Of a stretch of 29,073 nt of DNA, positions 23,305 through 29,073 are shown one piece after another (position 1 is the stretch's first letter; the number at the start of each line of letters is the position of its first letter). The notes beneath the pieces were generated by a model. The model saw only the letters and a list, made by a program, of their open reading frames with translations, was not told the DNA's origin and did not search any database. The stretch is from Spirochaetaceae bacterium. GTDB taxonomy: Bacteria; Spirochaetota; Spirochaetia; Treponematales; Treponemataceae. The stretch lies in the NCBI GenBank assembly GCA_031271875.1, contig JAISVD010000170.1, forward strand, positions 1 to 29,073, in the 5' to 3' direction. A program made the translations under genes and the position numbers.

Positions 23305-24192
23305 TTATTCCTGAGCCTCTTTTAAAGAGGTTATATAATTCTTTATGGCTGAAATTTTTTCATTCAGTTTTAATGATGATAATAACTCATTAATTGCCTG
23401 CTCTCTAGTATATTGTTTAATTTTAACGATTTTATCTTCCCAAAATTTTATTTCAGATTCGCCTCTGATGATTATATTAGTTTTAAATTTTTTAAAATAT
23501 TCACTAAATTGAATCGTATCTATTGCCAAAAATAATCTTATAATTTCATCTTGTCTGAAAAGAAAAGAAGCATTCCTTTCTGCATGATTAATAGTATCAG
23601 ATATTTTAAGACAGATATTCCATAATTCCGAAATATTTCTTTCTTCATTTTCACTAATGTTATTTTCTAAAAGTATCGAAAAATATTCCCATGAAAATAA
23701 TGTTACATTTTCATTTAATGCCTGACCATAAATTTGACTGGTTCTTTTTGGATATTGATAATAAGGACAAACCAAAACAGAATAATCATTATTTCCTTTC
23801 CAATCCGCCATGGATTTTACTTTAAAATCTTTTTGGTTTTTTGCTGTCCGGCTTAACCTAAATGATTTTGCATCACCAACAAGAGAATAATTATGAAACT
23901 GACTTCTTGCTACTACATCAGCACAATTTATCCTTTCTTTTGTAACAGTCGATCTCAAACCCAGTTCTTGAAAACACTTAGCCAATACAATATCAGACAC
24001 TTTTGCATACAGTTTTTCTTCACTAGAATCATGTCCAATATCCTCTGGTATAGCTCCAATTTCAGTAATAATAGGGATAATATCCGTTTTAGAAAGAGCA
24101 AATATCTTTGATTGCAATAAGGCTGATGATTGTTCAAAAGTCCCTTTTTGAGATTCATATTTGATTATTGACCGTAACTCATAAAAATCCAT
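23305..24192 (-). CDS. HindIII-type restriction endonuclease
   Basis: 295 aa, homologue of R.HindIII (300 aa), predicted to cut A^AGCTT. The core GDAKSFRLSRTAKNQKDFKV is nearly the same as the known enzyme. The catalytic D-x-K is D107-A108-K109, and D122 follows in NQKDF at the position equivalent to D123. The upstream ADVVARSQFHNYSLV and the C-terminal YTREQAINELLSSL segments also follow the family. AGGAAATT precedes the ATG and a promoter lies 20-50 bases upstream. No controller gene is present, unlike the PvuII-type island, so establishment must depend on another mechanism. The gene is AT-rich and uninterrupted. Confidence 0.95.
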   Translation of the reverse strand: MDFYELRSIIKYESQKGTFEQSSALLQSKIFALSKTDIIPIITEIGAIPEDIGHDSSEEKLYAKVSDIVLAKCFQELGLRSTVTKERINCADVVARSQFHNYSLVGDAKSFRLSRTAKNQKDFKVKSMADWKGNNDYSVLVCPYYQYPKRTSQIYGQALNENVTLFSWEYFSILLENNISENEERNISELWNICLKISDTINHAERNASFLFRQDEIIRLFLAIDTIQFSEYFKKFKTNIIIRGESEIKFWEDKIVKIKQYTREQAINELLSSLKLNEKISAIKNYITSLKEAQE

Positions 24193-24209
24193 ACAATTTC
24201 CTGTGTTTT

Positions 24210-24238
24210 AGAATACTATGAATTATTATTTATATCAA
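24210..24238 (-). promoter_or_regulatory. promoter of the HindIII-type R-M operon
   Basis: On the minus strand TTGATA (24233-24238), a 17-base spacer and TATTCT (24210-24215), followed by a short leader with AGGA before the R start codon. Confidence 0.55.
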
Positions 24239-24297
24239 TATAGCTTTATTGTATGAATTTATATACGTTTTAGTGTAAGGGCATATAATATTCCGGT

Positions 24298-24333
24298 TAT
24301 AAACGAACTGCCATTAGCAGCGATACGTTTATA
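24298..24333. repeat. nested palindrome between the membrane remnant and the HindIII operon
   Basis: Outer arms TATAAACG (24298-24305) and CGTTTATA (24326-24333) enclose CTGC-CATTA-GCAG. It lies 6 bases past the stop of the frameshifted membrane gene. It is GC-richer than its surroundings and has no T-run, so it is either a transcript-end hairpin or a recombination-type site; integron attC core patterns were looked for and do not match. Confidence 0.4.
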
Positions 24334-24339
24334 GAGCTT

Positions 24340-24680
24340 TTAGGTATAGTTTTGCTCTCCGCTATTATCATCTTTTTCTTGTGCATAACCAGCAATTTGA
24401 AAATATCCATAGATAGAAATAACAAATAGAATTATTTGAATAACTTTAATCCAATTTGAATATTCACTGTTAGTTTGTATTACTACTATAAAAATTATCG
24501 CCGGTGTCATAAATATTGTTAACAGGAAGGCTACAAATTGCCAGTGTATTTTACCTTATAATTACCACGAGCCAATTCTATAATTATAACAATTAACAAT
24601 GGTAATGAAATAAACATTATTTCTGTAAGAACAAAATAATCTGAAAAATTGAGTTTTTTATTCTTCCCCTTGGATAACAT
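24340..24680 (-). pseudogene. small three-helix membrane protein gene with a frameshift
   Basis: AGGAGGTACTAA precedes ATG 24680. The frame reads MLSKGKNKKLNFSDYFVL and a hydrophobic helix IMFISLPLLIVIIIE, then ends early at TGNL-stop. The next frame continues at once with WQFVAFLLTIFMTPAIIFIV and WIKVIQIILFVISIYGYFQI, ending at 24340. The span of 341 bases becomes 114 codons if one base is added to the A4 run at 24549-24552, giving a 113-aa protein with three membrane helices. The start overlaps the upstream gene by 23 bases, so the two were one operon. Family unknown. A sequencing error in the run is an alternative to real decay. Confidence 0.6.
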
Positions 24681-25123
24681 TTAGTACCTCCTTAATTTGA
24701 TAATCTGATTTTATTAAGTTTCCTTTTGAATCATATTCATCGCTGATTTGGACATTACATTCTAAGGAATCGCCTGGGAAGACCAAAATTTTCTTTTTTT
24801 TGAATTTTTCAATCCATTCTTTATCTTCAATGATGCATATAATTTTGAACTCTTTCTTCTATATCTTGTTTTTCAATAACAGGTTGTAATTCGGCATCGT
24901 TACTTTCAATTTTTGTACGAATATAACTTCGCAAGGAACCACTTTGTACTTCTATAAGGGTTGTTGAGATAGTATTATCTTTCGATAAGGTTTTTGCTAA
25001 CATATTATCAATAGTTTTAAAATATTTTATTGCATTTGCTACAGCAATAAATAATTTTTCGGGATCATTGTTACCAGAAATAAAATCCAATTTTATTTCA
25101 TATTCTTGCATTATTTCTTTCAT
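24658..25123 (-). pseudogene. small soluble protein gene with a frameshift, partner of the membrane protein
   Basis: GAAGGGAATTAT precedes ATG 25123. The first frame encodes 98 residues starting MKEIMQEYEIKLDFISG, with FIAVANAIKYFKTIDNML and IEVQSGSLRSYIRTKIE. It stops after NYMHH. The next frame continues with IIEDKEWIEKFKKKKILVF and GDSLECNVQISDEYDSKGNL, ending at 24658. The total of 466 bases is one base more than a whole number of codons; removing one A from the A4 run at 24843-24846 joins both halves into a 154-aa protein. Family not recognised. Soluble, coupled to a three-helix membrane protein. It may be a decayed accessory or defence pair, or an assembly error. Confidence 0.6.
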
Positions 25124-25139
25124 ATAATTCCCTTCTCAA

Positions 25140-25170
25140 AATTTCGTATAATTTCCTCTTATACGAAATT
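25140..25170. promoter_or_regulatory. 12-bp perfect inverted repeat, operator or Xer/lox-type site
   Basis: AATTTCGTATAA and TTATACGAAATT surround TTTCCTC. It lies 17 bases upstream of ATG 25123. On the minus strand TTGTAT, 17 bases, TATAAG form a promoter whose -10 falls inside the first arm, which favours an operator. The arms also end in ATAA/TTAT around a 7-base centre like dif sites, and contain the TTCGTATA core shared with loxP. Confidence 0.5.
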
Positions 25171-25463
25171 CTCATCTTTTATACAAAAATCAGGACTTGT
25201 TGACAAATTAGGTAATTACTTATTTTTTGCTCACAAATTGATTTTTGAATTTTGCCTGCTTTCTTGAACCAGCTTTTGCGCTTTTAATTCATTACAATGT
25301 AATGAATTATATTCAATCGAAAAACTGGCTACAAGAACAAGCAATACAATTTAACTACTTTCAACCTAATACGGATAGAAAAATATTACTTTGTCAACGA
25401 GTCTATATCAATGCAACTAACAGCATCAGTATATTAACACCCGCTTAACAGATAACGCAACCT
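25171..25463. other. AT-rich non-coding stretch at the right edge of the HindIII island
   Basis: No convincing gene. It contains the 25-base palindrome at 25285-25309 and a 67-codon plus-strand frame of poor quality (25245-25448) that overlaps it. From about 25440 the composition changes to that of dnaE, so the island boundary probably lies at 25440-25463. No terminator for dnaE is evident. Confidence 0.5.
25285..25309. repeat. 25-base palindrome
   Basis: TAATTCATTACA and TGTAATGAATTA are perfect complements around a single central A. Its small spacing favours a protein-binding site over an RNA hairpin. Confidence 0.5.
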
Positions 25464-28400
25464 TCATTCTTTCCAGACACTCTCCACCACAGGCACTCCG
25501 GCAAGGCTTTCGATCAGCTCATCCGAAGAGGCGACGGTCATCTGGTGATTCGCCTTCACGGTCTTCAATCCCTGCGGGGTATCTATATGAAAATATACGC
25601 AGCAATTACCGGATGATTCAAATAAAATATCCCGGAGACGATGAAGCTCTTTCTCCTCACTGAACCCCGGAAGCATCCTGATATGGAGTTCCTTAATCGA
25701 TTTTTCCTGCATCTCATCGGGATTGATGACAGCATCGACAATAAATCCGGGAGTCTCCCTGGACATATCGATTTTACCGGTAAGCCCCCACACGGAATCG
25801 TCCTTTATGTTATCCCGCTGTTTCTCCCACAGATCGGGAAAAAATACGAGATCGATGGAACCGTTAAAATCCTCAAGAGTCCCGAAGGCCATCCATTTAT
25901 TGGTCTTTGTCGGCCGGGGCCTGAGAGATTTTACCATCCCCACAATCGTATAGGGCTTCTCTTTCTGCGCCCGTTCGAGATACCGCAGATCCAGCGTGGA
26001 TGAACGTTCACATGCCTTACGGTAATTATCCAGGGGATGTCCGGATATGTAAAAACCGATGAGCTCCTTTTCGATGCGGAGCTTTTCCAGAACCGCCCAC
26101 TCCTCGCCCTCCTCAAATCTGAATTCGGCGAACTCTATCTCCCCGGCATCCTCGAACAGGCTCACCTGCCCGAACATCGCGGCTTCCTTTTTATGCAGGG
26201 CATACTCCACGGCACGCTCCAGGTTGTTGATCAGAACCGACCTGAACTGTCCCAGATTATCAAAGCTGCCGGTCTGAATGAGCACTTCAAGCGCTTTTTT
26301 GTTGACCGTCCGCAGGTCCACCCGGTCAAGAAAATTCATGAACCCCGTATAAGGCCCTCCGGACTTCCGCTGGTTTATAATCTCCTCGGCGGCGGCCTCA
26401 CCGAGCCCCTTTATCCCCATGAGCCCGTAGACGATCCGGCCCTCGACAACATCAAAGAGTTTGTCCGACCGGTTGATATCCGGCGGGTCAATGGGGATAC
26501 CCATCTTTCTGCCTTCGGCAATATATTCAGGGAGCTTGTCAACGCTGGAAATTTCGTTTGTAAGGTTGGCGGCTATGAATTCAGCGGGGAAATTGGCCTT
26601 GAGGTAGGCCGTGCGGTAGGCGACTATCGAGTAAGCCGCGGCATGGCTCTTGTTGAACCCATAGCCCGCAAAGGGAACCAGTATTTCAAATATCCTGTCC
26701 GCATCTGCGGCGGCAAAGCCCCGTTCCACCGCGCCCTTGATAAACTTATCCTTCTCCTCGATCATGACTTCGTGTTTCTTTTTACCCATGGCGCGGCGCA
26801 GCAGGTCCGCCTGTCCGAGGCTGTATCCGGCGATGCGCTGCGCCACCTGCATGACCTGCTCCTGGTAAACGATGACGCCATAGGTCTCCTCAAGAATATT
26901 CTTGAGACAGGGATCGGGGTAACTGATTTTGGAGTTGTCGAATTTCGACTCGATGAACTGGTCGATGAACGCCATCGGGCCGGGACGGTAGAGGGCGTTT
27001 AACGCTATGAGGTCTTCGATCTTTCCGGGTTTTGCCCGCTTGAGGATGTTCTGCATCCCCTGACTTTCAAACTGGAACACCGCAGCGCTCTTCCCCTCTC
27101 CGAGCATTGCGTAAGTAGCGGGATCGGTCTCGCTCACCTTTTCCACATCAAAATCAGCGTATTCGCCGCCCCTGTTGCGGATCAGGTTCTGGGCGTATTT
27201 CAGCAGGGTCAGTGTTTTGAGCCCGAGGAAGTCCATCTTGACCAGCCCGCAATCCTCGATAAGATCCATGGTAAACTGGGTAGCTGTTTTTCCGGTTTTC
27301 TGATCCTTGTAGAGGGGAACGTATTCGGTCAGTTCATGCTGCCCGATGACAATGCCCGATGCGTGGATGCTGGTATTGCGGTTGGTATTTTCGAGGATAA
27401 AACTGATATCGAAGAGCTCTTTATACTGGGGGGTCTCCCGGAGTTCCACCAGCCGTGGTTCCTGATCAAAAGCCTTCTGGAGGGTCATCTTGGGGTCTTC
27501 GGGGATCATCTTGGTTATCATGGTGACCTCACCCAGAGGAATTTCCAGAACCCGGGCGACATCCTTGATAGCCGCCTTTGCCTTCATCGTTCCGAAGGTG
27601 ATGATCTGCCCTACCCGCTCATCGCCGTATTTCTCGCGCACATACTCTATAACATCCTGCCGGCCCTCATAACAGAAATCGATGTCAAAGTCGGGCATGG
27701 AGATACGTTCAGGGTTCAGGAACCGCTCGAACAGCAGGTTGTACCGGAGGGGATCGATATCGGTTATCCGCATGGCATAGGCGACAATCGACCCTGCCCC
27801 GGAACCGCGCCCCGGACCGACCGGAATATGATGTTCCTTTGCCCAGTTGATGAAATCCCACACGATGAGGAAATACCCGACAAAGTCCATCCTGATGATA
27901 ATATCAAGCTCGAATTTCGCCCGCTCCCGTATCTCATCGGTGACGGTTTCATACCGCTTCTCAAGCCCCGTATAGGTCAGATGCTTGAGGTACTCCACTT
28001 TATCGGAAAACTCCGGTGGTATTTCGTATGCAGGCAGAAGCGGGCCGGGCAGCGGTATGTCAAGATCGCACATATCCGCTATGCGCGCGGTATTGGTGAT
28101 CATCTCCGGATAGTCGGGGAACAGGCGGGCCATCTCCTGTTCATCCTTCATGTAGAATTCCTTGCCAAAGAAACGCATCCGGTTCGGTTCGTTCCGCGTC
28201 CGTTTTGTACCGATACAAAGGAGGATATCCTGAGCGATGTAATCCTCCTGATTGCAGTAATGGATATCGTTGGTCACCACCAGGGGAATACCGAGCCTGC
28301 GGGCAACATCGATCAGCAGGGGCGCTGCCCTGCGCTGCTCCTCGATACCGTGATCCTGAAGCTCGATAAAGTAGTTTTCCGCCCCGAATATCTCCCGGTA

Positions 28401-28886
28401 TTTCCGGGCGAACCTCTCGGCTTCGGCGATCTTTCCGTCAAGGAGCAGCGTGGGCAGCTCCCCGGCGATACAGGCGGAAAGGCAGACGATCCCTTCCGAG
28501 TACTGACGAATAAGTTCCTCGTCTATCCGGGGTTTATAATACATCCCTTCGGTATAGGAGCGGGAGGTGAGTACCATAAGGTTCCGGTATCCCTGTTCGT
28601 TTTTCGCGAGCAGAACCAGGTGGTAGTATTTGTTTCCCGATTCGCTGCCGGAACGTTGGGTGCGGCTCTCCGGGGCTACATAGAATTCGCAGCCGATAAT
28701 CGGTTTTATACCCGCCGCACGGCACTCCCTCCAGAAACGGAGGGCCCCAAACATATTGCCGTGATCGGTGATGGCAAGGGCCTTCATCCCAAGCTCCTTT
28801 GCACGGCCTACCAGTTTCTGTATGGAAGCGGCTCCGTCAAGGAGTGAATAATCGGTGTGTACATGGAGGTGGACAAAATCGGACAT
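25464..28886 (-). CDS. dnaE: DNA polymerase III alpha subunit
   Basis: About 1140-aa replicative DNA polymerase (C-family, DnaE1 type). The PHP domain starts at once with FVHLHVHTDYSLLDGA. The polymerase core shows GPGRGSGAGSIVAYAM, the catalytic PDFDIDFCYEGR (two acidic residues), the fingers region IHASGIVIG, and GYGFNKSHAAAYSIVAYRTAYLKANFPAEF. Helix-hairpin-helix and OB-fold regions follow (YTIVGMVKSLRPRPTKTNKWMAFGTLEDFNG). The start is placed at ATG 28886 because the PHP motif follows directly; the frame extends to 28946 but those residues have no family match. No Shine-Dalgarno is obvious. Full length and intact, a core replication gene beside an accessory island. Confidence 0.97.
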   Translation of the reverse strand: MSDFVHLHVHTDYSLLDGAASIQKLVGRAKELGMKALAITDHGNMFGALRFWRECRAAGIKPIIGCEFYVAPESRTQRSGSESGNKYYHLVLLAKNEQGYRNLMVLTSRSYTEGMYYKPRIDEELIRQYSEGIVCLSACIAGELPTLLLDGKIAEAERFARKYREIFGAENYFIELQDHGIEEQRRAAPLLIDVARRLGIPLVVTNDIHYCNQEDYIAQDILLCIGTKRTRNEPNRMRFFGKEFYMKDEQEMARLFPDYPEMITNTARIADMCDLDIPLPGPLLPAYEIPPEFSDKVEYLKHLTYTGLEKRYETVTDEIRERAKFELDIIIRMDFVGYFLIVWDFINWAKEHHIPVGPGRGSGAGSIVAYAMRITDIDPLRYNLLFERFLNPERISMPDFDIDFCYEGRQDVIEYVREKYGDERVGQIITFGTMKAKAAIKDVARVLEIPLGEVTMITKMIPEDPKMTLQKAFDQEPRLVELRETPQYKELFDISFILENTNRNTSIHASGIVIGQHELTEYVPLYKDQKTGKTATQFTMDLIEDCGLVKMDFLGLKTLTLLKYAQNLIRNRGGEYADFDVEKVSETDPATYAMLGEGKSAAVFQFESQGMQNILKRAKPGKIEDLIALNALYRPGPMAFIDQFIESKFDNSKISYPDPCLKNILEETYGVIVYQEQVMQVAQRIAGYSLGQADLLRRAMGKKKHEVMIEEKDKFIKGAVERGFAAADADRIFEILVPFAGYGFNKSHAAAYSIVAYRTAYLKANFPAEFIAANLTNEISSVDKLPEYIAEGRKMGIPIDPPDINRSDKLFDVVEGRIVYGLMGIKGLGEAAAEEIINQRKSGGPYTGFMNFLDRVDLRTVNKKALEVLIQTGSFDNLGQFRSVLINNLERAVEYALHKKEAAMFGQVSLFEDAGEIEFAEFRFEEGEEWAVLEKLRIEKELIGFYISGHPLDNYRKACERSSTLDLRYLERAQKEKPYTIVGMVKSLRPRPTKTNKWMAFGTLEDFNGSIDLVFFPDLWEKQRDNIKDDSVWGLTGKIDMSRETPGFIVDAVINPDEMQEKSIKELHIRMLPGFSEEKELHRLRDILFESSGNCCVYFHIDTPQGLKTVKANHQMTVASSDELIESLAGVPVVESVWKE

Positions 28887-29001
28887 ACTGTCAGTGTAGC
28901 CCGGAAGCGGATTTTTGACAATCGGGGAAACACCAGGTATCAACAACTTCTGATAAGGTACCGCATTCGGGGAGAAAACACGAGAAAAAACAATCAGGCA
29001 G

Positions 29002-29029
29002 TTGTTTTTAGAAGAATATATGATATAGT
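29002..29029 (+). promoter_or_regulatory. promoter of the gene starting at 29058
   Basis: TTGTTT (29002-29007), a 16-base spacer and TATAGT (29024-29029). A leader of about 20 bases follows with a weak AGGA before the ATG. Confidence 0.45.
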
Positions 29030-29057
29030 ATACTTAATTTATATTCAGGACTGAAAC

Positions 29058-29073
29058 ATGGCCAATCAGACAG
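29058..29073 (+). CDS. start of a truncated gene at the window edge
   Basis: ATG followed by codons for A-N-Q-T before the sequence ends. AGGA lies 9 bases upstream and a promoter-like pair precedes it, divergent from dnaE. Too short to identify. Confidence 0.4.

Noticed and set aside
24298..24333. integron attC site
   Set aside because: The palindrome lacks the GTTRRRY / RYYYAAC core pair expected of attC, and no integrase gene is present.
25245..25448. 67-codon plus-strand frame in the AT-rich edge
   Set aside because: Overlaps a palindrome, has no ribosome-binding site and no recognisable protein; could be a remnant but is not supported.
26037..27002. 321-codon plus-strand frame
   Set aside because: Antisense to the dnaE polymerase core; no family features.
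27336..28847. 503-codon open frame on the plus strand
   Set aside because: Lies entirely antisense to dnaE, whose protein is unmistakable; the frame is a composition artefact with no recognisable domain.

Overview
The window looks like a chromosomal segment of a spirochaete, probably the Treponema-like group. The pointers are a class I (archaeal-type) lysyl-tRNA synthetase, a TRL-type small lipoprotein, a CBS/DRTGG-containing family II pyrophosphatase, and a stand-alone DnaE polymerase upstream of an AT-rich insertion. This placement is an inference from gene content; no rRNA or tRNA gene was seen. The backbone is moderately GC-rich by eye, and three clearly AT-richer segments interrupt it: about 3.87-5.75 kb, 20.44-21.40 kb and 22.08-25.46 kb.

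Backbone, left to right: the 3' part of a metallo-beta-lactamase-fold hydrolase; a Na/Pi cotransporter with PhoU-like tail (minus); a lipoprotein and a YfcE-like phosphoesterase (plus, overlapping); an amino-acid ABC permease and ATPase pair without a binding protein (minus); a TRL lipoprotein (minus); feoA-feoB (minus) with a strong promoter and a clear terminator; an AI-2E-family permease overlapping an ArfB-like ribosome-rescue hydrolase (minus); class I lysS (plus); an ANL acyl-CoA synthetase (plus) behind a 19-bp inverted repeat; a double-CDGSH iron-sulfur protein (plus); pth (minus); Mn-dependent pyrophosphatase (plus); a D12-class adenine DNA methyltransferase (minus); a YggT membrane protein (minus); and dnaE (minus). 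A further plus-strand gene begins at the right edge.

The AT-rich islands carry the most interesting content. Island 1 is a complete PvuII-type restriction-modification system: R (PD-D/ExK nuclease), C controller, and a divergent N4-cytosine methyltransferase, with two C-boxes lying inside the first codons of the methyltransferase gene. Island 3 is a complete HindIII-type system (R then M, two bases apart). It is flanked by decayed or frameshifted small genes and by several palindromes, one of which resembles a Xer/lox-type site or an operator. Both systems are predicted to recognise hexamers sharing the AGCT core (CAGCTG and AAGCTT), and both sites still occur several times in this window. 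Island 2 is an unrecognised protein with two CxxC pairs and a poly-aspartate tail, overlapping the start of the backbone-like D12 methyltransferase gene.

A roughly 40-bp palindromic element occurs twice, in opposite orientation, at 3825-3864 and 12165-12205. It looks like a dispersed intergenic repeat. Several genes (lysS, the lipoprotein at 2388, the ABC permease) lack a visible Shine-Dalgarno sequence and have a -10-like box very close to the start codon, suggesting leaderless or near-leaderless mRNAs.
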